Positions 1 to 12,200 of a stretch of DNA of 64,000 bases are shown in pieces. This stretch comes from Ptiloglossa arizonensis (lineage: Eukaryota > Arthropoda > Insecta > Hymenoptera > Colletidae). The notes under the pieces were generated by a model, which saw only the letters and a program-made list of their open reading frames with translations, was not told the DNA's origin and made no database searches. The stretch spans positions 697,501 through 761,500 of the forward strand of contig NW_027478597.1 in assembly GCF_051014685.1 (NCBI RefSeq), given 5' to 3'. The position numbers and the translations under genes are program-made. Positions within the stretch are counted from its first letter, which is position 1. Each line of letters starts with the position of its first letter.

Positions 1-1290
1 AAATTTCTCTTGCATCTGAAGGTAGAAACTCGCCCGATTACAACGGTATGAGTACTTTTCCATCAGGCCGTTCTAGTTATTCGTTTCGAGCATCAGAACT
101 GCGAAAATTTTGAGTTTCTCAAGCGTTCTTACCTACAAGCTGCCACATCTCGCGAACGGATTGACCAATCCGCAAAATTTCTGTTGCATCTGAAAGTAGA
201 AACTATCCCGATTACAACGGTATGCGTACTTTTCCCCTAGGCCGTTCTGGTTATTCGTTTCGAGCATCAGACACTGCGAAAACTTTGAGTTTCTCAAGCG
301 TTTCTTACCTCCAAACTGCCATATCTCGCGAACGATTGCCCAATCCGCAAAAATTTCTCTTGCATCTGAAGGTAGAAACTCGTCCGATTACAACGGTATG
401 CGTACTCTTCCCCTAGGCCGTTCTGGTTATTCGTTTCGAGCATCAGAACTGCGAAAACTTTGAGTTTCTCAAGCGTTACTTACCTGCAAACTGCCACATC
501 TCGCGAACGACTTGACACAATCCCGCCAAAATTTCTGATGCATCTGAAGGTAGAAACCTCGCCCCGATTACAACGGTATGCGTACTTTTCCCTAGGCCGT
601 TCTAGTTATTCGTTTCGAGCATCAGAACATGCGAAAATTTTGAGTTTCTCAAGCGTTTCTTACATCCAAACTGCCATATCTCGCGAACGGATTGACCAAT
701 CCGCAAAATTTCGGTTGCATCTGAAGGTAGAAACCTCGCCCGATTACAACGGTAAGCGTACTTTTCCCCCTAGGCTGTTCTTGTTATTCGTTTCGAGCAT
801 CAGAACTGCGAAAATTTTGAGTTTCTCAAGCGTTTCCTACCTCCAAAGCTGCCAACATCTCGCGAACGGATTGACCAATCCGCACAAATTTCTGATGCAT
901 CTGAAAGTAGAAACCTCGCCCGATTACAACGATATGCGTACTTTTCCCCTAGGCTCGCCCCTAGTTATTCGTTTCGAGCATCAGAACTGCGAAAATTTTG
1001 AGTTTCTCAATCGTTTCTTACTTCCAAACTGCCATATCTCGCGAAAGGACTTGACCAATCCGCAAATTTCTGTTGCTATCTGAAAGTAGAAACTAGCCCG
1101 ATTACAACGGTATGCGTACTTTTCCCCCTAGGCCGTTCTGGTTATCGTTTCGAGCATCAGAACTGCGAAAAACTTTGAGTTTCTCAAGCGTTTCTTACCT
1201 CCCCAAACAGCCATATCTCGCGAACGGATTGACAAATCCGCAAAATTTCTCTTGCATCTGAAGGTAGAACTCGCCCCCGATTACAACGGT
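1..1290 (+). repeat. Indel-rich satellite segment before the gap
   Basis: These are satellite monomers of the same family, but with frequent extra or missing bases, often in homopolymers: CCCCGATTAC, AAACTATCCCG, CCCCAAACAG, CGACTTGACACAATCC. The 175-bp phase is lost repeatedly. Such errors are essentially absent downstream of 1870. Poor consensus next to a scaffold gap is the simplest explanation. The unusually long 207-codon open frame at 460-1083 arises from these indels and is not a gene. Confidence 0.85.
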
Positions 1291-1390
1291 NNNNNNNNNN
1301 NNNNNNNNNNNNNNNNNNNNNNNNNNNNNNNNNNNNNNNNNNNNNNNNNNNNNNNNNNNNNNNNNNNNNNNNNNNNNNNNNNNNNNNNNN
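1291..1390. other. Assembly gap, 100 N
   Basis: Exactly 100 Ns, the usual placeholder for a scaffold join of unknown length. The sequence resumes in the same satellite. By consensus, 119 bp should separate the flanking landmarks (end of ACAACGGT, start of CAATCCGC), so the gap length is not tuned to the monomer and any number of repeats may be missing. Confidence 0.95.
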
Positions 1391-3872
1391 CAATCCGCAA
1401 AATTTCTGTTGCATCTGAAAGTAGAAACTCGCCCGTTTACAACGGTATGCGTACTTTTCCCCTAGGGCCGTTCTAGTTATTCGTTTCGAGCATCAGAACT
1501 GCAAAAATTTTGAGTTTCTCAAGCGTTTCGTACCTCCAAAACTGCCATATCTCGCGAACGGTTTGGACCAATCCGCAAAATTTCTGTTGCATCTGAAAAT
1601 AGAAAGTCGCCCGATTACAACACTGTGAGTACTTTTCCCCTAGGCCGTTCTAGTTATTCGTTTCGAGCATCAGAACTGCGAAAATTTTTGAGTTTCTCAA
1701 GCGTTTCTTACTTCCAAACTTCCATATCTCGCGAACGGATTGACCAATCCGCAAAATTTCTGTTGCATCTGAAGGTAGAAACTCGCCCGATTACAACGGT
1801 ATGCGTACTTTTCCCCTAGGCCGTTCTAGTTATGCTTGTCGAGCATCAGAACTGCGAAAATCAAGCGTTTCTTACCTCCAAACTGCCATATCTCGCGAAC
1901 GGATTGACCAATCCGCAAAATTTCTGTTGCATCTGAAAGTAGAAACTCGCCCGATTACAACTGTATGCGTACTTTTCCCCTAGGCCGTTCTAGTTATTCG
2001 TGTCGAGCAACAGAACTGCGAAAATTTTGAGTTTCTCAATCGTTGCTTACTTCCAAACTGCCATATCTCGCGAACGGATTGTCCAATCCGCAAAGTTTCT
2101 GTTGCATCTGAAAGTAGAAACTCGCCCGATTACAACTGTATGCGTACTTTTCCCCTAGGCCGTTATTGTTATTTTTTCCGAGCATCAGAACCGCGAAAAT
2201 TTTGAGTTTCTCAAGCGTTTCTTACCTCCAAACTGCCATATCTCGCGAACGGATTGACCAATCCGCAAAATTTCTGTTGCATCTGAAAGTAGAAACTCGC
2301 CCGATTACAACGGTATGCGTACTTTTCCCCTAGGCTGTTCTAGTTATTCGTTTCGAGCATCAGAACTGCGAAAATTTTGAGTTTCTCAAGCGTTTCTTAC
2401 CTCCAAACTGCCATATCTCGCGAACGGATTGACCAATCCGCAAAATTTCGGTTGCATCTGAAAGTAGAAACTCGCCCGGTTACAACGGTATGCGTACTTT
2501 TCCGCTAGGCCGTTGTAGTTATTCGTTTCGAGCATGAGAACTGCGAAAATTTTGAGTTTCTCAAGCGTTTCTTACCTCCAAACTGCCATATCTCGCGAAC
2601 GGATTGACCAATCCGCAAAATTTCTGTTGCATCTGAAAGTAGTAACTCGCCCGATTACAACGGTATGTGTACTTTTCCCCTACGCCGTTCTTGTTGTTCG
2701 TTTCGAGCATCAGAACTGCGAAAATTTTGAGTTTCTCAAGCGTTTCTTACCTCCAAACTGCCATATCTCTCGAACGGATTGACCAATCCGCAAAATTTCT
2801 GTTGCATCTGAAAGTAGAAACTCGCCCGATTACAACGGTATGCGTACTTTTCCCCTAGGCCGTTCTAGTTATTCGTTTCGAGCATCAGAACTGCGAAAAT
2901 TTTGAGTTTCTCAAGCGTTTCTTACTTCCAAACTTCCATATCTCGCGAACGGATTGACCAATCCGCAAAATTTCTGTTGCATCTGAAGGTAGAAACTCGC
3001 CCGATTACAACGGTATGCGTACTTTTCACCTAGACCGTTCTAGTTATGCTTGTCGAGCATCAGAACTGCGAAAATTTTGAGTTTCTCAAGCGTTTCTTAC
3101 CTCCAAACTGCCATATCTCGCGAACGGATTGACCAATCCGCAAAATTTCTGTTGCATCTGAAAGTAGAAACTCGCCCGATTACAACTGTATGCGTACTTT
3201 TCCCCTAGTCCGTTCTTGTGATTCGTTTCGAACATCAGAACTGCGAAAATTTTGAGTTTCTCAAGCGTTTCTTACCTCCAAACTGCCATATCTCGCGAAC
3301 GGAATGACCAATCCGCAAAATTTCTGTTGCATCTGAAAGTAGAAACTCGCCCGATTACAACGGTATGCGTACTTTTCCCCTAGGCCGTTCTAGTCATGCT
3401 TGTCGAGCATCAGAACTGCGAAAATGTTGAGTTTCTCAAGCGTTTCTTACCTCCAAACTGCCATATCTCGCGAACGGATTGACCAATCCGCAAAATTTCG
3501 GTTGCATCTGAAAGTAGAAACTCGCCCGATTACAACTGTATGCGTACTTTTCCCCTAGTCCGTTCTTGTGATTCGTTTCGAACATCAGAACTGCGAAAAT
3601 TTTGAGTTTCTCAAGCGTTTCTTACCTCCAAACTGCCATATCTCGCGAACGGATTGACCAATCCCCAAAATTTCTGTTGCATCTGAAAGTAGAAACTCGC
3701 CCGATTACAACTGTATGCGTACTTTTCCCCTAGGCCGTTCTAGTTATTCGTGTCGAGCAACAGAACTGCGAAAATTTTGAGTTTCTCAATCGTTGCTTAC
3801 TTCCAAACTGCCATATCTCGCGAAAGGATTGACCAATCCGCAAAGTTTCTGTTGCATCTGAAAGTAGAAACT
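1391..3872 (+). repeat. 22-mer HOR partner, first copy
   Basis: The monomer order here matches 5234-7722 at an offset of 3,850 bp (22 units). Shared landmarks include CCCGTTTAC, CTGCAAAAAT, GAAAATAGAAAGTCGCC, CACTGTGAG, TGTCGAGCAACAG, CCGAGCATCAGAACCGCG, GAGCATGAG and CGAAAGGATT. The first 480 bp carry single-base insertions (near 1468, 1551, 1565, 1690) and an 11-bp deletion near 1857 that are all absent from the partner. After 1870 the copies stay in register. The block ends at the junction with the divergent patch; the partner continues without interruption. Confidence 0.85.
2534..2782 (+). repeat. Recurrent linked-variant cassette (type copy)
   Basis: Five variants travel together over about 130 bp: AGTAGTAAC, GTATGTGTAC, CCTACGCC, TTGTTGTTCG and TCTCTCGAACGG. 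The cassette is found 21 times, starting near 2534, 5002, 6384, 8134, 9202, 10584, 11459, 13227, 14609, 15484, 24058, 26508, 27926, 29151, 32301, 32826, 33876, 34401, 35424, 41226 and 42976. Four copies (10584, 14609, 34401, 42976) lack the TCTCTCG end. The upstream neighbour differs between copies. None occurs after 43.3 kb or between 16 and 24 kb. Open frames over it are not genes. Confidence 0.8.
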
Positions 3873-4274
3873 CGCCGCCATTCTGGTTAAGCGTTAGGAG
3901 CAGCAGAATTGTGAAAAATTTTTTGCCTTCTCTACCATTTCTTGGCTTCAAACTCCCATATCTCGCGAACGGATTGATCTAACCCAAAAATTCCTATTGC
4001 ATCTGAAAGTAGAAACTCGCCCGATTACAACGGTATGTGAATTTTTTCCCTAGGCCATTCTGGTTAAGCGTTTGGAGCAGCAGAATTGCGAAAAAATTTT
4101 TGCCTTCTCTACCATTTCTTGGCTTCAAACTCCCATATCTCGCGAACGGATTGACCTAACCCAAAAATTCCTATTGCGTCTGAAAGTAGAAACTCGCCCG
4201 ATTACAACGGTATGTGTATTTTTTCCCTAGGCCATTCTGGTTAAGCGTTCGGAGCAGTAGAATTGCGAAAAATT
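3873..4274 (+). repeat. Patch of a divergent satellite subfamily
   Basis: About 2.2 units of a related but distinct monomer. Diagnostic blocks are GGTTAAGCGT, GGAGCAGCAGAATTG, TTGCCTTCTCTACC, TTTCTTGGCTTCAAACTCCC and CTAACCCAAAAATTCC. It is shared with the main family at CCATATCTCGCGAACGGATTGA and at CTGAAAGTAG through ACAACGGTATG. The entry junction (GAAACTCGCC to GCCATTCTGG) and exit junction (GCGAAAAATTTTTT to CGAGCATCAG) are both out of register. Spacings of the CCATATCTCG landmark across it are 145, 177 and 203 bp, which sum to exactly 525. It looks like a relic or sister satellite exchanged into the array. Confidence 0.85.
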
Positions 4275-5934
4275 TTTTCGAGCATCAGAACTGCGAAAAT
4301 TTTGAGTTTCTCAAGCGTTTCTTACCTCCAAACTGCCATATCTCGCGAACGGATTGACCAATCCGCAAAATTTCTGTTGCATCTGAAAGTAGAAACTCGC
4401 CCGATTACAACACTGTGAGTACTTTTCCCCTAGGCCGTTCTAGTTATTCGTTTCGAGCATCAGAACTGCGAAAATTTTGAGTTTCTCAAGCGTTTCTTAC
4501 TTCGAAACTTCCATATCTCGCGAACGGATTGACCAATCCGCAAAATTTCTGTTGCATCTGAAGGTAGAAACTCGCCCGATTACAACGGTATGCGTACTTT
4601 TCACCTAGACTGTTCTAGTTATGCTTGTCGAGCATCAGAACTGCGAAAATTTTGAGTTTCTCAAGCGTTTCTTACCTCCAAACTGCCATATCTCGCGAAC
4701 GGATTGACCAATCCGCAAAATTTCTGTTGCATCTGAAAGTAGAAACTCGCCCGATTACAACTGTATGCGTACTTTTCCCCTAGTCCGTTCTTGTGATTCG
4801 TTTCGAACATCAGAACTGCGAAAATTTTGAGTTTCTCAAGCGTTTCTTACCTCCAAACTGCCATATCTCGCGAACGGATTGACCAATCCGCAAAATTTCT
4901 GTTGCATCTGAAAGTAGAAACTCGCCCGATTACAACTGTATGCGTACTTTTCCCCTAGTCCGTTCTTGTGATTCGTTTCGAACATCAGAACTGCGAAAAT
5001 TTTGAGTTTCTCAAGCGTTTCTTACCTCCAAACTGCCATATCTCGCGAACGGATTGACCAATCCGCAAAATTTCTGTTGCATCTGAAAGTAGTAACTCGC
5101 CCGATTACAACGGTATGTGTACTTTTCCCCTACGCCGTTCTTGTTGTTCGTTTCGAGCATCAGAACTGCGAAAATTTTGAGTTTCTCAAGCGTTTCTTAC
5201 CTCCAAACTGCCATATCTCTCGAACGGATTGACCAATCCGCAAAATTTCTGTTGCATCTGAAAGTAGAAACTCGCCCGTTTACAACGGTATGCGTACTTT
5301 TCCCCTAGGCCGTTCTAGTTATTCGTTTCGAGCATCAGAACTGCAAAAATTTTGAGTTTCTCAAGCGTTTCGTACCTCCAAACTGCCATATCTCGCGAAC
5401 GGTTTGACCAATCCGCAAAATTTCTGTTGCATCTGAAAATAGAAAGTCGCCCGATTACAACACTGTGAGTACTTTTCCCCTAGGCCGTTCTAGTTATTCG
5501 TTTCGAGCATCAGAACTGCGAAAATTTTGAGTTTCTCAAGCGTTTCTTACTTCCAAACTTCCATATCTCGCGAACGGATTGACCAATCCGCAAAATTTCT
5601 GTTGCATCTGAAGGTAGAAACTCGCCCGATTACAACGGTATGCGTACTTTTCCCCTAGGCCGTTCTAGTTATGCTTGTCGAGCATCAGAACTGCGAAAAT
5701 TTTGAGTTTCTCAAGCGTTTCTTACCTCCAAACTGCCATATCTCGCGAACGGATTGACCAATCCGCAAAATTTCTGTTGCATCTGAAAGTAGAAACTCGC
5801 CCGATTACAACTGTATGCGTACTTTTCCCCTAGGCCGTTCTAGTTATTCGTGTCGAGCAACAGAACTGCGAAAATTTTGAGTTTCTCAATCGTTGCTTAC
5901 TTCCAAACTGCCATATCTCGCGAACGGATTGTCC
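4275..5934 (+). repeat. Monomer stretch, partly paired with 9.2-10.8 kb
   Basis: Clean 175-bp monomers resuming after the divergent patch. From about 5002 the order matches 9202 onward at an offset of 4,200 bp (24 units), continuing to about 6,600 against 10,800. One visible difference is CCCGTTTAC at about 5277 where the partner has CCCGATTAC. Two consecutive monomers at about 4,780-5,000 share the TAGTCCGTTCTTGTGATTCG class, a local repeat. Confidence 0.75.
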
Positions 5935-7684
5935 AATCCGCAAAGTTTCTGTTGCATCTGAAAGTAGAAACTCGCCCGATTACAACTGTATGCGTACTTT
6001 TCCCCTAGGCCGTTATTGTTATTTTTTCCGAGCATCAGAACCGCGAAAATTTTGAGTTTCTCAAGCGTTTCTTACCTCCAAACTGCCATATCTCGCGAAC
6101 GGATTGACCAATCCGCAAAATTTCTGTTGCATCTGAAAGTAGAAACTCGCCCGATTACAACGGTATGCGTACTTTTCCCCTAGGCTGTTCTAGTTATTCG
6201 TTTCGAGCATCAGAACTGCGAAAATTTTGAGTTTCTCAAGCGTTTCTTACCTCCAAACTGCCATATCTCGCGAACGGATTGACCAATCCGCAAAATTTCG
6301 GTTGCATCTGAAAGTAGAAACTCGCCCGGTTACAACGGTATGCGTACTTTTCCGCTAGGCCGTTGTAGTTATTCGTTTCGAGCATGAGAACTGCGAAAAT
6401 TTTGAGTTTCTCAAGCGTTTCTTACCTCCAAACTGCCATATCTCGCGAACGGATTGACCAATCCGCAAAATTTCTGTTGCATCTGAAAGTAGTAACTCGC
6501 CCGATTACAACGGTATGTGTACTTTTCCCCTACGCCGTTCTTGTTGTTCGTTTCGAGCATCAGAACTGCGAAAATTTTGAGTTTCTCAAGCGTTTCTTAC
6601 CTCCAAACTGCCATATCTCTCGAACGGATTGACCAATCCGCAAAATTTCTGTTGCATCTGAAAGTAGAAACTCGCCCGATTACAACGGTATGCGTACTTT
6701 TCCCCTAGGCCGTTCTAGTTATTCGTTTCGAGCATCAGAACTGCGAAAATTTTGAGTTTCTCAAGCGTTTCTTACTTCCAAACTTCCATATCTCGCGAAC
6801 GGATTGACCAATCCGCAAAATTTCTGTTGCATCTGAAGGTAGAAACTCGCCCGATTACAACGGTATGCGTACTTTTCACCTAGACCGTTCTAGTTATGCT
6901 TGTCGAGCATCAGAACTGCGAAAATTTTGAGTTTCTCAAGCGTTTCTTACCTCCAAACTGCCATATCTCGCGAACGGATTGACCAATCCGCAAAATTTCT
7001 GTTGCATCTGAAAGTAGAAACTCGCCCGATTACAACTGTATGCGTACTTTTCCCCTAGTCCGTTCTTGTGATTCGTTTCGAACATCAGAACTGCGAAAAT
7101 TTTGAGTTTCTCAAGCGTTTCTTACCTCCAAACTGCCATATCTCGCGAACGGAATGACCAATCCGCAAAATTTCTGTTGCATCTGAAAGTAGAAACTCGC
7201 CCGATTACAACGGTATGCGTACTTTTCCCCTAGGCCGTTCTAGTCATGCTTGTCGAGCATCAGAACTGCGAAAATGTTGAGTTTCTCAAGCGTTTCTTAC
7301 CTCCAAACTGCCATATCTCGCGAACGGATTGACCAATCCGCAAAATTTCGGTTGCATCTGAAAGTAGAAACTCGCCCGATTACAACTGTATGCGTACTTT
7401 TCCCCTAGTCCGTTCTTGTGATTCGTTTCGAACATCAGAACTGCGAAAATTTTGAGTTTCTCAAGCGTTTCTTACCTCCAAACTGCCATATCTCGCGAAC
7501 GGATTGACCAATCCCCAAAATTTCTGTTGCATCTGAAAGTAGAAACTCGCCCGATTACAACTGTATGCGTACTTTTCCCCTAGGCCGTTCTAGTTATTCG
7601 TGTCGAGCAACAGAACTGCGAAAATTTTGAGTTTCTCAATCGTTGCTTACTTCCAAACTGCCATATCTCGCGAAAGGATTGACC
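5935..7684 (+). repeat. 10-mer HOR, copy a (1,750 bp)
   Basis: Ten monomers in an order repeated immediately downstream at +1,750 bp. Landmarks are GTTATTTTTTCCGAGC with ACCGCG, TAGGCTGTTC, TTTCGGTTGC, TTCCGCTAGG with the GAGCATGAG variant at 6384, the GTAGTAAC cassette, CACCTAGACCG, GAACGGAATG, TAGTCATGCT and AAAATGTTGAG. Copy a has CCCGGTTAC at about 6327 where copy b has CCCGATTAC. Confidence 0.85.
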
Positions 7685-9290
7685 AATCCGCAAAGTTTCT
7701 GTTGCATCTGAAAGTAGAAACTCGCCCGATTACAACTGTATGCGTACTTTTCCCCTAGGCCGTTATTGTTATTTTTTCCGAGCATCAGAACCGCGAAAAT
7801 TTTGAGTTTCTCAAGCGTTTCTTACCTCCAAACTGCCATATCTCGCGAACGGATTGACCAATCCGCAAAATTTCTGTTGCATCTGAAAGTAGAAACTCGC
7901 CCGATTACAACGGTATGCGTACTTTTCCCCTAGGCTGTTCTAGTTATTCGTTTCGAGCATCAGAACTGCGAAAATTTTGAGTTTCTCAAGCGTTTCTTAC
8001 CTCCAAACTGCCATATCTCGCGAACGGATTGACCAATCCGCAAAATTTCGGTTGCATCTGAAAGTAGAAACTCGCCCGATTACAACGGTATGCGTACTTT
8101 TCCGCTAGGCCGTTGTAGTTATTCGTTTCGAGCATGAGAACTGCGAAAATTTTGAGTTTCTCAAGCGTTTCTTACCTCCAAACTGCCATATCTCGCGAAC
8201 GGATTGACCAATCCGCAAAATTTCTGTTGCATCTGAAAGTAGTAACTCGCCCGATTACAACGGTATGTGTACTTTTCCCCTACGCCGTTCTTGTTGTTCG
8301 TTTCGAGCATCAGAACTGCGAAAATTTTGAGTTTCTCAAGCGTTTCTTACCTCCAAACTGCCATATCTCTCGAACGGATTGACCAATCCGCAAAATTTCT
8401 GTTGCATCTGAAAGTAGAAACTCGCCCGATTACAACGGTATGCGTACTTTTCCCCTAGGCCGTTCTAGTTATTCGTTTCGAGCATCAGAACTGCGAAAAT
8501 TTTGAGTTTCTCAAGCGTTTCTTACTTCCAAACTTCCATATCTCGCGAACGGATTGACCAATCCGCAAAATTTCTGTTGCATCTGAAGGTAGAAACTCGC
8601 CCGATTACAACGGTATGCGTACTTTTCACCTAGACCGTTCTAGTTATGCTTGTCGAGCATCAGAACTGCGAAAATTTTGAGTTTCTCAAGCGTTTCTTAC
8701 CTCCAAACTGCCATATCTCGCGAACGGATTGACCAATCCGCAAAATTTCTGTTGCATCTGAAAGTAGAAACTCGCCCGATTACAACTGTATGCGTACTTT
8801 TCCCCTAGTCCGTTCTTGTGATTCGTTTCGAACATCAGAACTGCGAAAATTTTGAGTTTCTCAAGCGTTTCTTACCTCCAAACTGCCATATCTCGCGAAC
8901 GGAATGACCAATCCGCAAAATTTCTGTTGCATCTGAAAGTAGAAACTCGCCCGATTACAACGGTATGCGTACTTTTCCCCTAGGCCGTTCTAGTCATGCT
9001 TGTCGAGCATCAGAACTGCGAAAATGTTGAGTTTCTCAAGCGTTTCTTACCTCCAAACTGCCATATCTCGCGAACGGATTGACCAATCCGCAAAATTTCG
9101 GTTGCATCTGAAAGTAGAAACTCGCCCGATTACAACCGTATGCGTACTTTTCCCCTAGTCCGTTCTTGTGATTCGTTTCGAACATCAGAACTGCGAAAAT
9201 TTTGAGTTTCTCAAGCGTTTCTTACCTCCAAACTGCCATATCTCGCGAACGGATTGACCAATCCGCAAAATTTCTGTTGCATCTGAAAGT
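7685..9290 (+). repeat. 10-mer HOR, copy b (truncated)
   Basis: Repeats the previous ten-monomer order for about nine units, then diverges near 9,290, where it enters the GTAGTAAC cassette instead of a plain monomer. This is the signature expected of an unequal crossover into the neighbouring 23-mer block. Confidence 0.85.
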
Positions 9291-12200
9291 AGTAACTCGC
9301 CCGATTACAACGGTATGTGTACTTTTCCCCTACGCCGTTCTTGTTGTTCGTTTCGAGCATCAGAACTGCGAAAATTTTGAGTTTCTCAAGCGTTTCTTAC
9401 CTCCAAACTGCCATATCTCTCGAACGGATTGACCAATCCGCAAAATTTCTGTTGCATCTGAAAGTAGAAACTCGCCCGATTACAACGGTATGCGTACTTT
9501 TCCCCTAGGCCGTTCTAGTTATTCGTTTCGAGCATCAGAACTGCAAAAATTTTGAGTTTCTCAAGCGTTTCGTACCTCCAAACTGCCATATCTCGCGAAC
9601 GGTTTGACCAATCCGCAAAATTTCTGTTGCATCTGAAAATAGAAAGTCGCCCGATTACAACACTGTGAGTACTTTTCCCCTAGGCCGTTCTAGTTATTCG
9701 TTTCGAGCATCAGAACTGCGAAAATTTTGAGTTTCTCAAGCGTTTCTTACTTCCAAACTTCCATATCTCGCGAACGGATTGACCAATCCGCAAAATTTCT
9801 GTTGCATCTGAAGGTAGAAACTCGCCCGATTACAACGGTATGCGTACTTTTCCCCTAGGCCGTTCTAGTTATGCTTGTCGAGCATCAGAACTGCGAAAAT
9901 TTTGAGTTTCTCAAGCGTTTCTTACCTCCAAACTGCCATATCTCGCGAACGGATTGACCAATCCGCAAAATTTCTGTTGCATCTGAAAGTAGAAACTCGC
10001 CCGATTACAACTGTATGCGTACTTTTCCCCTAGGCCGTTGTAGTTATTCGTGTCGAGCAACAGAACTGCGAAAATTTTGAGTTTCTCAATCGTTGCTTAC
10101 TTCCAAACTGCCATATCTCGCGAACGGATTGACCAATCCGCAAAGTTTCTGTTGCATCTGAAAGTAGAAACTCGCCCGATTACAACTGTATGCGTACTTT
10201 TCCCCTAGGCCGTTATTGTTATTTTTTCCGAGCATCAGAACCGCGAAAATTTTGAGTTTCTCAAGCGTTTCTTACCTCCAAACTGCCATATCTCGCGAAC
10301 GGATTGACCAATCCGCAAAATTTCTGTTGCATCTGAAAGTAGAAACTCGCCCGATTACAACGGTATGCGTACTTTTCCCCTAGGCTGTTCTAGTTATTCG
10401 TTTCGAGCATCAGAACTGCGAAAATTTTGAGTTTCTCAAGCGTTTCTTACCTCCAAACTGCCATATCTCGCGAACGGATTGACCAATCCGCAAAATTTCG
10501 GTTGCATCTGAAAGTAGAAACTCGCCCGATTACAACGGTATGCGTACTTTTCCGCTAGGCCGTTGTAGTTATTCGTTTCGAGCATGAGAACTGCGAAAAT
10601 TTTGAGTTTCTCAAGCGTTTCTTACCTCCAAACTGCCATATCTCGCGAACGGATTGACCAATCCGCAAAATTTCTGTTGCATCTGAAAGTAGTAACTCGC
10701 CCGATTACAACGGTATGTGTACTTTTCCCCTACGCCGTTCTTGTTGTTCGTTTCGAGCATCAGAACTGCGAAAATTTTGAGTTTCTCAAGCGTTTCTTAC
10801 CTCCAAACTGCCATATCTCGCGAACGGATTGACCAATCCGCAAAATTTCTGTTGCATCTGAAAGTAGAAACTCGCCCGATTACAACTGTATGCGTACTTT
10901 TCCCCTAGGCCGTTCTAGTTATTCGTGTCGAGCAACAGAACTGCGAAAATTTTGAGTTTCTCAATCGTTGCTTACTTCCAAACTGCCATATCTCGCGAAC
11001 GGATTGACCAATCCGCAAAGTTTCTGTTGCATCTGAAAGTAGAAACTCGCCCGATTACAACTGTATGCGTACTTTTCCCCTAGGCCGTTATTGTTATTTT
11101 TTCCGAGCATCAGAACCGCGAAAATTTTGAGTTTCTCAAGCGTTTCTTACCTCCAAACTGCCATATCTCGCGAACGGATTGACCAATCCGCAAAATTTCT
11201 GTTGCATCTGAAAGTAGAAACTCGCCCGATTACAACGGTATGCGTACTTTTCCCCTAGGCTGTTCTAGTTATTCGTTTCGAGCATCAGAACTGCGAAAAT
11301 TTTGAGTTTCTCAAGCGTTTCTTACCTCCAAACTGCCATATCTCGCGAACGGATTGACCAATCCGCAAAATTTCGGTTGCATCTGAAAGTAGAAACTCGC
11401 CCGATTACAACGGTATGCGTACTTTTCCGCTAGGCCGTTGTAGTTATTCGTTTCGAGCATGAGAACTGCGAAAATTTTGAGTTTCTCAAGCGTTTCTTAC
11501 CTCCAAACTGCCATATCTCGCGAACGGATTGACCAATCCGCAAAATTTCTGTTGCATCTGAAAGTAGTAACTCGCCCGATTACAACGGTATGTGTACTTT
11601 TCCCCTACGCCGTTCTTGTTGTTCGTTTCGAGCATCAGAACTGCGAAAATTTTGAGTTTCTCAAGCGTTTCTTACCTCCAAACTGCCATATCTCTCGAAC
11701 GGATTGACCAATCCGCAAAATTTCTGTTGCATCTGAAAGTAGAAACTCGCCCGATTACAACGGTATGCGTACTTTTCCCCTAGGCCGTTCTAGTTATTCG
11801 TTTCGAGCATCAGAACTGCAAAAATTTTGAGTTTCTCAAGCGTTTCGTACCTCCAAACTGCCATATCTCGCGAACGGTTTGACCAATCCGCAAAATTTCT
11901 GTTGCATCTGAAAATAGAAAGTCGCCCGATTACAACACTGTGAGTACTTTTCCCCTAGGCCGTTCTAGTTATTCGTTTCGAGCATCAGAACTGCGAAAAT
12001 TTTGAGTTTCTCAAGCGTTTCTTACTTCCAAACTTCCATATCTCGCGAACGGATTGACCAATCCGCAAAATTTCTGTTGCATCTGAAGGTAGAAACTCGC
12101 CCGATTACAACGGTATGCGTACTTTTCCCCTAGGCCGTTCTAGTTATGCTTGTCGAGCATCAGAACTGCGAAAATTTTGAGTTTCTCAAGCGTTTCTTAC

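Noticed and set aside
460..1083. 207-codon open reading frame, longest in the window
   Set aside because: It spans about 3.5 monomers, translates to a periodic peptide and is kept open only by the single-base indels of the poorly polished segment. No domain or independent coding signal.
3873..4274. Transposon insertion
   Set aside because: The segment aligns with the satellite monomer along its length, with no terminal repeats, target duplication or coding remnants. It is a sister satellite subfamily.
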